DNA from: Nocardioides kongjuensis
GTDB taxonomy: Bacteria > Actinomycetota > Actinomycetes > Propionibacteriales > Nocardioidaceae
DNA length: 64,000 bases
Assembly (NCBI RefSeq): GCF_013409625.1
Contig: NZ_JACCBF010000001.1
Location: 1,615,001-1,679,000, forward strand
Direction of reading: 5' to 3'
The position numbers and the translations under genes were made by a program. Below are positions 32,297 to 39,608 of this stretch, piece after piece. The notes under the pieces are model-generated. The model was given only the letters and a program-made list of their open reading frames with translations. It ran no database searches and was not told the origin of the DNA. Positions within the stretch are counted from its first letter, which is position 1. Each line of letters starts with the position of its first letter.

Positions 32297-32682
32297 CGGT
32301 CCACCTTCGTCCAGATCGGGAGGGTCAGGTCGTCGTCGATCACGTTCCAGCCGACGACCGCGCGGTCGCCGATCTCGACGGGACCGGTCATCTCGGCCAC
32401 CATCCGCACGCCCTCGTCGAGGTCGAGCAGCGCGATGACCAGCGGCAGCTCCTTGCCGGGCACCTGCGGGGCGTGGTGGACGAGGTAGGAGAACACCGTC
32501 CCCTCGCCGGCGGAGACCACGTAGCCGCGGTCGAACGCGCCGCAGTCCGGGCAGGCCGGCCCGGGCGGGTGGCGCAGGACGCCGCACTGGTTGCACTTCT
32601 GGATCCGCAGCTCGCGGTTCGCCGTGCCCTCGAAGAAGTAGGCGTTGTCCCGGTTGACGACCGGGCGCACCGGGCCGCTCAC
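32293..32682 (-). CDS. Stand-alone DUF35 OB-fold zinc protein (ChsH2 C-terminal domain)
   Basis: 129 residues: zinc ribbon with C30, C33, C44, C47 (KCNQCG, PACPDCG), then an OB-fold (TVFSYLVHHAPQV). In mycobacteria this domain is the C-terminal half of ChsH2 and docks onto Ltp2. Here it is a separate gene with GTG start overlapping the stop of the MaoC gene (GTGA). Likely role: required partner of the Ltp2 aldolase. Confidence 0.88.
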   Translation of the reverse strand: MSGPVRPVVNRDNAYFFEGTANRELRIQKCNQCGVLRHPPGPACPDCGAFDRGYVVSAGEGTVFSYLVHHAPQVPGKELPLVIALLDLDEGVRMVAEMTGPVEIGDRAVVGWNVIDDDLTLPIWTKVDR

Positions 32683-33233
32683 GCGTCGGCCTTCGCGCGG
32701 GGGATGAACTTGAGCACCCGGAAGAGCATGGTCGCGACCCGCTCGTCGCCGACGTACCAGGTGTTGCGGGAGGTCACGAAGTAGCCGACTCCCATGCCGG
32801 TGACCTTCGGGCCGACGACCGAGTCGAGGGCGGTGGTGACCCGCACCTTCTCCCCCACCGTGAGGTAGCGGTCGTAGGACTGCTCGCAGTTGGTGCCGAG
32901 GACGGCGGTGAAGCCGGCGTCGGTGAGCACCCGCATCATCGAGTGCAGCGGGTCGTCCTCGGACGGCTTGCCGCCCAGCCCGTACATCGTCCACACCTGG
33001 GCCATCGACGGCGGCGCCTCGCCCGCCTCGAAGCGCGGGTTGTCGAGGCCCATCGCCTCCAGCCAGTTGTTGATCGTCGGCTGGTTGACCTCGTCGCGGG
33101 CGACCCGCTCGGCGGCCTCTCCCCAGCCCTTGATCCGCTCGGCCTCGGCCATCACCTTCTCGTGGACGGCGGCGGGAACGATCTCGACACGCTCGCTGGC
33201 GCTCGCTGCTCGATCACCGGCGGGGGCGCTCAT
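32679..33233 (-). CDS. Stand-alone MaoC-like subunit (ChsH2 N-terminal domain)
   Basis: 184 residues, FAS1-type/MaoC-like hot-dog protein. It lacks an evident Asp-His hydratase pair, as expected for the ChsH2 half that pairs with catalytic ChsH1. Features: NQPTINNWLEAMGLDNPRFE, PLHSMMRVLTDAG, VGYFVTSRNTWYVGD. The ATG overlaps the chsE stop (ATGA), and its own stop overlaps the DUF35 start. Together with ChsH1 it should form the C22 steroid hydratase. Confidence 0.85.
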   Translation of the reverse strand: MSAPAGDRAASASERVEIVPAAVHEKVMAEAERIKGWGEAAERVARDEVNQPTINNWLEAMGLDNPRFEAGEAPPSMAQVWTMYGLGGKPSEDDPLHSMMRVLTDAGFTAVLGTNCEQSYDRYLTVGEKVRVTTALDSVVGPKVTGMGVGYFVTSRNTWYVGDERVATMLFRVLKFIPRAKADA

Positions 33234-35401
33234 CGCGGCACCCGCGGCAGGCCGAGGCCGAACATCGAGATCAGCTCGCGCTGGACCTCCTGGACCCCGC
33301 CGCCGAAGGTCAGCACGAGGTTCCGCTTGGCCTGCGCGTCGAGGTAGTCGACCAATTCCTTCGTCTCCTGTTCTCCTGCGTCACCGTGGCGGTGCACGAG
33401 CGAGATGAGGTCGGCGAGCAGGTGCTGCACCTGGTCGGAGGCGAACACCTTCGACGAGGACGCGTCCGCGACCTTGATCTCGCCGGCGGCCGCGGCCCGG
33501 GCGACCTCCCAGTTGAGCAGCTCGTTGACCCGGAACACCGCGGTGGCCCGGCCCAGCACCTCCCGCACGTCGGGAAGCTCGAGCACGCCGGCGGCGCCGG
33601 CCCAGCGCACGACGCGGTCGCGCAGGCCCTCGATCCGGCCCGCGGGGCCGAGCATGACCCGCTCGTGGTTGAGCTGGGTGGTGATCAGCCTCCAGCCCTG
33701 GTTCTCCTCGCCGACCAGCATGTCGGCGGGGACCCGGACGTCGTTGAAGTACGTCGCGTTGACGTGGTGGGAGCCGTCGGCGGTGATGATCGGGGTCCAG
33801 CTGTAGCCGGGGTCCTTGGTGTCCACGATCAGGATCGAGATGCCCTCGTGCTTCGGGGCGTCCGGGTCGGTCCGGACCGCGAGCCACAGGTAGTCGGCCT
33901 GGTGGCCGCCGGTGGTCCACATCTTCTGGCCGTTGACGAGGTAGTAGGGCTCGCCGTCGCCTTCGACGAGCCGCGCGGTGGTGCGCAGCGAGGCGAGGTC
34001 GGTGCCGGCGTCGGGCTCGCTGTAGCCGATCGCGAAGTGCACGTCGCCCTTGAGGATGCGCTCGAGGAAGAGGTCCTTCTGCTTCTGCGTGCCGTAGCGG
34101 ATCAGGGTGGGGCCGACGGTCTGCAGGGTGACGGACGGCAGGTGCACGTCGGCGTACTGCGCCTCGTTGGCGAAGATCGTCTGCTCGATCTCGCCGAGCC
34201 CGTGGCCGCCGTACTCCTTCGGCCAGCCGACGCCCATCCAGCCGTCGGTGCCGAGGCGGCGGATCATCCGCTCGTACGTCGGCCCGTGCCGGTTCCACGC
34301 GCCCTCGACCGGGTCGGGGTCGTGGATGCCGTCGAACTCGGCCGCGACGCCACCGAAGTACGCGCGCAGCCGGGCCTTGAGGGCACGCTGGTCCTCGGTC
34401 AGCTCGAGGTTCTTCGCGCCGGCACCCTCGACGGGGACGTCGGCGGCCGTCGTGTCGAGCGCGTGGGCGAGGTCGGTGCCCCACGTGGTCAGCGCGACGA
34501 GGGGGTAGGTGATGTCGACGCCCATGCCGCCGTGGAGGTGGTGGCAGGTCCGCAGGGCGTACGGCGCGACCTGGCTCACCCAGTAGCCGGCGACCGCCAG
34601 GTCGTCCTCGGCCGGAAGTCCCTCGGCGACCCGCCACACGGCGTTGTCGGCAGCCAGGTCGAGGGTGCGCGAGGCGACGTAGACGTCGGCCATCTGCAGC
34701 GAGACGGCCTGGAACTCGGCGAGCGCTCGGCCGAACTGCTGGCGGCCCTTGACGTAGTCGGCCGTCAGGTCGCGCGCACCGGCGAGCACCCCGGCCGCGG
34801 TCACGGCGAGCCCGGCGCGGGCCAGGTCGCGCAGCCGCGCGGCGGCGCCGTCGGCGAGCGGCTCGGCGGGAGCGCCGTCGAGGACGACGGTGTGCTGCGG
34901 GGTGGCGCTGGACGCGCTCGCGGGCAGCAGGGTGACGCCGGGGCCGGTGGGGTCGACGAGCACGACGACCTCCTCGTCCCCGTCACGGGCGGTCACGAGC
35001 AGGCGTGCGGCCCGCTCGGCGTGGGTGACGGCGAGCTTGCGGCCGCTCACGGTGCGGTCGGCGTAGCGCGCCTCGCCGCGCAGCGCGGGCGTGACGACCA
35101 GCTCGCCGGCGGCGATGCCCGGGAGCAGCTCCTTGCGCTGGGCGTCGGTTCCGTGGTCGGCCAGGGTGAGCGCGCCACAGCACAGGGTCTCCCAGACCGG
35201 CACCTGGACGGCCGCCCGGCCCGTCTCGCGGAGGAGGACGGCGACCTCCGCGAGCCCGAGTCCTTCGCCACCATGCTCCTCGGGAACCGGCAGCGAGGTG
35301 AGTCCGGCTCCGGCCCAGGCCGCCCAGGCCCGGGCGTCGGAGTCGCGCTCGAGCACCTCGCCGACGACGGCACGAACTGCGTTGATCGCCTCTGCATCCA
35401 C
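33230..35401 (-). CDS. Fused ChsE1-ChsE2 acyl-CoA dehydrogenase
   Basis: 723 residues holding two acyl-CoA dehydrogenase units. Residues 1-about 340 resemble the FadE28/ChsE1 subunit (GRQQFGRALAEFQAVSLQMA, HLHGGMGVDITYPL); from about 350 the chain matches FadE29/ChsE2 (GVGWPKEYGGHG, VTLQTVGPTLIRYG, SEPDAGTDLASLRTT, KRNLVLTFGGG). In mycobacteria these are two genes forming an alpha2-beta2 enzyme that dehydrogenates the C22 steroid-CoA; here they are one polypeptide. The GTG start lies six bases after TACAGT, suggesting a leaderless mRNA under the KstR box. Confidence 0.88.
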   Translation of the reverse strand: MDAEAINAVRAVVGEVLERDSDARAWAAWAGAGLTSLPVPEEHGGEGLGLAEVAVLLRETGRAAVQVPVWETLCCGALTLADHGTDAQRKELLPGIAAGELVVTPALRGEARYADRTVSGRKLAVTHAERAARLLVTARDGDEEVVVLVDPTGPGVTLLPASASSATPQHTVVLDGAPAEPLADGAAARLRDLARAGLAVTAAGVLAGARDLTADYVKGRQQFGRALAEFQAVSLQMADVYVASRTLDLAADNAVWRVAEGLPAEDDLAVAGYWVSQVAPYALRTCHHLHGGMGVDITYPLVALTTWGTDLAHALDTTAADVPVEGAGAKNLELTEDQRALKARLRAYFGGVAAEFDGIHDPDPVEGAWNRHGPTYERMIRRLGTDGWMGVGWPKEYGGHGLGEIEQTIFANEAQYADVHLPSVTLQTVGPTLIRYGTQKQKDLFLERILKGDVHFAIGYSEPDAGTDLASLRTTARLVEGDGEPYYLVNGQKMWTTGGHQADYLWLAVRTDPDAPKHEGISILIVDTKDPGYSWTPIITADGSHHVNATYFNDVRVPADMLVGEENQGWRLITTQLNHERVMLGPAGRIEGLRDRVVRWAGAAGVLELPDVREVLGRATAVFRVNELLNWEVARAAAAGEIKVADASSSKVFASDQVQHLLADLISLVHRHGDAGEQETKELVDYLDAQAKRNLVLTFGGGVQEVQRELISMFGLGLPRVPR

Positions 35402-35407
35402 AGGGAA

Positions 35408-35427
35408 ACTGTAACGTGTTCTAGTCT
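35408..35427. promoter_or_regulatory. KstR operator and divergent leaderless promoters (35401/35435)
   Basis: TGTAACGTGTTCTA at 35410-35423 fits the KstR operator TNNAACNNGTTNNA exactly. The minus-strand -10 TACAGT (35408-35413) and plus-strand -10 TAGTCT (35422-35427) both overlap it. They sit 6 and 7 bases before GTG 35401 and ATG 35435, so one bound repressor would close both promoters in a 33-base gap. Confidence 0.85.
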
Positions 35428-35434
35428 GGCCCGC

Positions 35435-36358
35435 ATGGGTGCCGTCTCACTGATCGACGTCGCGCGCCGCCGCGTGGAGCTGCCACAGACCCGGATCCCG
35501 TCCGGACGGATGGTGGAGCTGCCCGGGCGCGGCGGGTCGACGTACGTGACCGACACGCCGGGGCCGCACCCGGAGTCGCCGACGATCGTGCTGCTGCACG
35601 CTCTCGGCACGACCGGCCTGCTGACCTGGTTCCCCGCGATCGAGCCGCTGTCGCGCCGCTTCCGCGTCGTCACGCTCGACCAGCGCTGGCACGGGCGCGG
35701 CATCCACAGCGAGCAGTTCAGCCTCGTCGACTGCGCTGACGACGTCGCCGCACTGATCGACGTGCTGGGCCTGCACGACGTCATCGTCGGCGGCTACTCG
35801 ATGGGCTCGATCGTCGCCCAGCGGGTGTGGCGCCAGCACCCGTCGCTCGTGCAGGGCCTCGTGCTCGGCGCGACCACCGACCGCTTCCAGCTCACCCCCG
35901 CCGAGCGCGGCTTCTTCCTCGGGATGGGCTCCACGATGGTCGCACTGCGCGGCGTGTCGCGGTCGCGTACGGCGGTTCGCGCCGCCCGGGCCGCCGCGCG
36001 CGGCGTCGACCTCGAGGTCTCCGACCTGCACGAGTGGGCGCTGCGCGAGTTCCGCTCCACCAGCCCGTGGGCCGTGGGCCAGGCGCTGGCCGCGCTCGGC
36101 CAGCACCACTCCCGACCGTGGCTCTCGCGGATCGACGTACCGACCGCGGTGGTCGTGATGATGCGCGACCGGGTGATCCCGACCCCGCGTCAGCTGGCGC
36201 TGGCCCGGGCGATCCCGGGGGCGACCGTGCACGAGGTCGACGACGGGCACGCGGGCTGCGTGCTCGGCGCCGAGAGGTTCGTGCCCCGCTTCGTCGAGGC
36301 GGCCGCGACCGTCAACGCGCGGCGTCGGGACTTCCAGCGGCATCGACCGCCGCGCTGA
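35435..36358 (+). CDS. Alpha/beta hydrolase, KstR-controlled
   Basis: 307 residues. Catalytic Ser122 is in GGYSMGSIV (GxSxG), and the His is likely in VDDGHAGCVLG; the oxyanion region is LLHALGTTGLL. Resembles 3-oxoadipate enol-lactonase or haloperoxidase-type hydrolases. Shares its regulatory site with the chsE operon, so a steroid-ester or ring-cleavage substrate is plausible, but the sequence does not show that it is HsaD. The 3' end overlaps the convergent WS/DGAT gene by 47 bases. Confidence 0.82.
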   Translation: MGAVSLIDVARRRVELPQTRIPSGRMVELPGRGGSTYVTDTPGPHPESPTIVLLHALGTTGLLTWFPAIEPLSRRFRVVTLDQRWHGRGIHSEQFSLVDCADDVAALIDVLGLHDVIVGGYSMGSIVAQRVWRQHPSLVQGLVLGATTDRFQLTPAERGFFLGMGSTMVALRGVSRSRTAVRAARAAARGVDLEVSDLHEWALREFRSTSPWAVGQALAALGQHHSRPWLSRIDVPTAVVVMMRDRVIPTPRQLALARAIPGATVHEVDDGHAGCVLGAERFVPRFVEAAATVNARRRDFQRHRPPR

Positions 36359-37751
36359 GCCGGGCCAGCTCGGCCGGGAAGTGGCGCACCAGTGCGTCGG
36401 TGTCGGGCATCGACTCGCGGCAGGCGATCGCACCGACGTGCATCTGCCCGGCGTTCGACATCACCGTGACGTTGAGGCCGGCACCGTGGAAGACCGGGCC
36501 AAGGGGGCACAGGGCCTCGATCCTGGCGCCCATGAAGTAGAGCGGGATCGGCGGGCCGGGGACGTTGGAGATGACCAGGTTGTGCACGACCGGGTGCTTC
36601 TCGGCGAGACGCAGGTTGGCGTAGGCGCGCACGGCGAGGCCGAAGGTGCGGGGCGCGGCGAACTCCGCCCAGTCCTGGAGCGCGTCGGCGCTGATCGCGT
36701 TGTGGTGCTCCTTCGCGTGCTGGTTGCGCTCGGCCAGCATCTGCAGCCGCTCGAGCGGGTCGTCGATGTCGGTGCCGAGCTTGGTGAACAGCGCGGAGAC
36801 CTTGTTGGCGCCGGTCGAGCGGCGCGAGCTGTCGCGCACGCTGACCGGGACCGTCGCGAGCAGCGAGGAGTCGGGCAGCTCGTCGCGCTCCTCGAGGTAG
36901 GCACGCAGGGCGCCGCCGGAGACGGCGAGGACGACGTCGTTGACCGTCGTGCCGGTGACCTTCTTGATCCGGCGGATCTCCTCGAGGTCGAGGTCGGCCA
37001 TCGCGATCGAGCGGTGCGAGGTGATGGTGCCGTTGAAGGAGGTCCGCGGAGCCGAGAACGGCGCCGCCATGGCGGTCCCCTGCCGGGCGCGGCCGATGCT
37101 CTTGGTGACCAGCTGGGCCGAGGGCTTGAGCACCTTGGCCAGCGTGACCGGGCGGGTCGCCGTACCGATGACGGCGCGGCCGAGCAGCTCCCCACGGCCG
37201 GGGTCGCGCGGGTGCGGGGCGTGCTCGGGAACCAGCGGCGGCGAGTCCGGCTCGAGCGAGCACAGGTGCGAGATCAGGTTGGAGCCGGAGACCCCGTCGA
37301 CGGTCGCGTGGTGCATCTTGGCGAAGACGACGACCTTCTCGTCCTCGGGCTCGCCGTCCTCGCCCGCCGGCCGGTAGCCCTCGATGACCCACATCTCCCA
37401 CAGCGGGCGCGACCGGTCGAGCGGCAGCGACGCCAGGTGGGCGCACAGGTCCATCAGCTCGGCGTACACGCCCGGCGTCGGCAGCGCGAGGCGGTGGACG
37501 TGACGTTCGATGTCGAAGCCCTTGTCGCGCACCCAGACCGGGTGGTCGAGCCCGAGCGGGACGCCGCGGACCTTGCGGGTGAACCCGGGGACGTCGCGGA
37601 CGCGGACGTCGATCTCACGCTGCATCGCCCCGAAGGTGTACGGCGTCGTCATGGTCGCCGGGTCGAGCACCATCACCGCGCACACGTGCATGAGCTGAGC
37701 GGGCGTCTCCAGGTAGAGGAAGCTCGCATCCAGTCCCGACAGCCGATCCAT
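36312..37751 (-). CDS. WS/DGAT-type acyltransferase
   Basis: 479 residues, wax-ester synthase/diacylglycerol acyltransferase family. Catalytic motif HHATVDG is at residues 147-153. The second signature (NNxxGP-like) appears as VISNVPGPPIPLYFMG. It makes triacylglycerol or wax esters from acyl-CoA at the membrane-lipid body boundary. Standing behind a KstR-like site, it may store fatty acyl chains released during sterol breakdown, or acylate sterols (inference). ATG at 37751. Confidence 0.9.
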   Translation of the reverse strand: MDRLSGLDASFLYLETPAQLMHVCAVMVLDPATMTTPYTFGAMQREIDVRVRDVPGFTRKVRGVPLGLDHPVWVRDKGFDIERHVHRLALPTPGVYAELMDLCAHLASLPLDRSRPLWEMWVIEGYRPAGEDGEPEDEKVVVFAKMHHATVDGVSGSNLISHLCSLEPDSPPLVPEHAPHPRDPGRGELLGRAVIGTATRPVTLAKVLKPSAQLVTKSIGRARQGTAMAAPFSAPRTSFNGTITSHRSIAMADLDLEEIRRIKKVTGTTVNDVVLAVSGGALRAYLEERDELPDSSLLATVPVSVRDSSRRSTGANKVSALFTKLGTDIDDPLERLQMLAERNQHAKEHHNAISADALQDWAEFAAPRTFGLAVRAYANLRLAEKHPVVHNLVISNVPGPPIPLYFMGARIEALCPLGPVFHGAGLNVTVMSNAGQMHVGAIACRESMPDTDALVRHFPAELARLSAAVDAAGSPDAAR

Positions 37752-37766
37752 TGCTGACCCCCATGA

Positions 37767-37784
37767 AAACTAGAACGGGTACCA
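37767..37784. promoter_or_regulatory. KstR operator, one mismatch (WS/DGAT-esterase promoter region)
   Basis: TAGAACGGGTACCA at 37771-37784 differs from TNNAACNNGTTNNA by one base (GTA for GTT). The minus-strand -10 TAGTTT (37767-37772) overlaps it and would serve the WS/DGAT gene. The divergent esterase at 37817 has its own TACCCT exactly six bases before its ATG (37805-37810). Confidence 0.65.
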
Positions 37785-37804
37785 GTTTCTCACAACGAGC
37801 CGGA

Positions 37805-37810
37805 TACCCT
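37805..37810 (+). promoter_or_regulatory. Candidate leaderless promoter -10 of the esterase gene
   Basis: TACCCT followed by six bases and ATG 37817. The KstR-like site lies 21 bases upstream, so repression here would act from the -35 side. Confidence 0.45.
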
Positions 37811-37816
37811 CGCGTC

Positions 37817-39067
37817 ATGGGATTCGTACGGCGCCAGCTCGTCACCGCGGCGCTGACTGCCAACGCCATCCGCCCCGTCCCCGGCTTCCGTGCCGGCATC
37901 CCGGCCTTCTTCGCGGGCTGGCTGACTGGTGAGCTGGCCCCGCACGTGCTCGGCCTCACGGTCGCCGACGCCGCCGCCCACGCGACCGGGTCGCGACGCG
38001 ACTGGCGCGGGCTGGCCCTGGCCGGCCTGTCGAGCGCGGGGCTGGCCTACCTCGTCAGGCAGAGCCGGCAGGCGGTCGACGACGCCGAGACCGCGCTCGT
38101 CGAGGGTCTCGGGGTCGAGTACGTCGAGCAGCTCGACGCGCGCCCGACACCCGCCGACCTCGCAACCCCGTGGCGGCGTCTGGCCAACCCGTTCGCGTTC
38201 GGCCGGGCGGCCCGCAGAGCGGGGATCGAGGTGCACCGCGACATCCCCTTCGCGCCGTACGGACGGCGGGGCCTGCTCGACGTCTACACCTCGGAGGTGA
38301 CCCCGGCCGCCGGCGCGCCGGTCCTGCTGCAGGTGCACGGCGGCGGCTGGACGATCGGCAACAAGGACCAGCAGGGCCTGCCGCTGATGCAGCACATGGC
38401 GGCCAAGGGCTGGGTGTGCGTGGCGATCAACTACCGCCTCGCACCGCGCGACCCGTGGCCCGCGCAGATCGTCGACGTGAAGGCCGCGATCGCGTGGATC
38501 CGCGAGCACATCGCGGAATTCGGCGGCGACCCGTCGTACATCGCGATCACCGGCGGGTCCGCCGGCGGCCACCTCACCGCCCTCGCGGCGGTCACCCCGA
38601 ACGCCCCCGAGTTCCAGCCCGGCTTCGAGTCCGCCGACACCGCCGTCCAGGCCGCGGTCCCCTACTACGGCGTCTACGACCTCGCCGGAGCGAGCGGGCT
38701 GCGCACCGCCGAGCTGATGCGCGACAAGTTCCTCGCCCCGATCGTGTTCAAGAGGTCGCCGCGCTCCGAGCGCGAGGTCTTCGAGGAGGCCAGCCCGCTG
38801 CTGCGGGTCACCGCCGACGCGCCGGACTTCTTCGTGATCCACGGCTCGCGCGACACCCTCGTCGACGTCGGTCAGGCGCGTGCGTTCGTGGCGGCGCTGC
38901 GGTCGACGTCCAAGCGCACGGTGACGTACGCCGAGCTGCCGGGCGCCCAGCACGCCTTCGACATCTTCCCGTCGATCCGCTCGCAGCACCTCGTGCGCGC
39001 CACCGACCGGTTCCTGCACTGGCACTGGAACGGGTGGCGGCGGGAGCGGCACTCCTCACCGCGGTGA
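37817..39067 (+). CDS. HSL-family alpha/beta hydrolase (esterase/lipase)
   Basis: 416 residues. N-terminal about 95 residues are hydrophobic in parts (GIPAFFAGWLTGELAPHVLG) and may anchor to membrane. The hormone-sensitive-lipase fold follows: oxyanion HGGGW at 174-178, nucleophile Ser248 in GGSAGG, His in PGAQHAFD. Similar to mycobacterial Lip esterases that act on short acyl or steroid esters. Promoter region shared with the WS/DGAT gene. Confidence 0.87.
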   Translation: MGFVRRQLVTAALTANAIRPVPGFRAGIPAFFAGWLTGELAPHVLGLTVADAAAHATGSRRDWRGLALAGLSSAGLAYLVRQSRQAVDDAETALVEGLGVEYVEQLDARPTPADLATPWRRLANPFAFGRAARRAGIEVHRDIPFAPYGRRGLLDVYTSEVTPAAGAPVLLQVHGGGWTIGNKDQQGLPLMQHMAAKGWVCVAINYRLAPRDPWPAQIVDVKAAIAWIREHIAEFGGDPSYIAITGGSAGGHLTALAAVTPNAPEFQPGFESADTAVQAAVPYYGVYDLAGASGLRTAELMRDKFLAPIVFKRSPRSEREVFEEASPLLRVTADAPDFFVIHGSRDTLVDVGQARAFVAALRSTSKRTVTYAELPGAQHAFDIFPSIRSQHLVRATDRFLHWHWNGWRRERHSSPR

Positions 39068-39167
39068 GCGGCGCGGCGCCCCCAGGCCAACTGGTCAGGA
39101 ACGAAGAAGCAACCGCACCATCCGTCCTCCTACGCTCGTGGCGAACCCGATCGAGAGAGGAAGACCG

Positions 39168-39608
39168 ATGGCGAGCAACAGCACGTTCAGCGACGAGGAG
39201 AAGGCGGCCATGAAGGAGGCCGCCGCGGAACGGCGGGCGGCCGCGAGCCGCGGCACGGGCGCCAAGAAGGCCCAGGCCGACCTGGCGGACTGCCTGGACA
39301 AGATCGCCGCGATGGACGACGCAGACCGTGCCATCGGCGAGGCGCTCCACGGCATCGTGACCACGCACGCGCCCGACCTGGCCCCGAGGACCTGGTACGG
39401 GATGCCGGCGTACGCCAATGCCGACGGCAAGGTCGTGGTGTTCCTCAAGAGCGCGGGCAAGTTCAAGATGCGCTACGCGGAGGTCGGCTTCCAGGAGTGG
39501 GCGCACCTCGACGACGGCGACATGTGGCCCACGGTCTTCGCCGTGGCGACGATGAGCCCGGGCGTGGAGGAGAGCCTCACCGCCCTCGTGAAGAAGGCCG
39601 TTCGCTAG
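39168..39608 (+). CDS. DUF1801 (YdhG-like) protein
   Basis: 146 residues. C-terminal region RTWYGMPAYANADGKVVVFL and KFKMRYAEVGF are typical of the small DUF1801 fold; the N-terminus is a charged helix (SDEEKAAMKEAAAERR). Function unknown. ATG at 39168 sits behind GAGAGAGGAAG, a strong ribosome site. Its TAG stop interlocks with the convergent dehydrogenase TAG stop in CTAG (39605-39608). No KstR site precedes it. Confidence 0.82.
   Translation: MASNSTFSDEEKAAMKEAAAERRAAASRGTGAKKAQADLADCLDKIAAMDDADRAIGEALHGIVTTHAPDLAPRTWYGMPAYANADGKVVVFLKSAGKFKMRYAEVGFQEWAHLDDGDMWPTVFAVATMSPGVEESLTALVKKAVR

Noticed and set aside
35435..36358. Assigning the hydrolase as HsaD
   Set aside because: The hsaACDB ring-degradation genes are not nearby and no HsaD-specific motif was recognised; kept as a general alpha/beta hydrolase.
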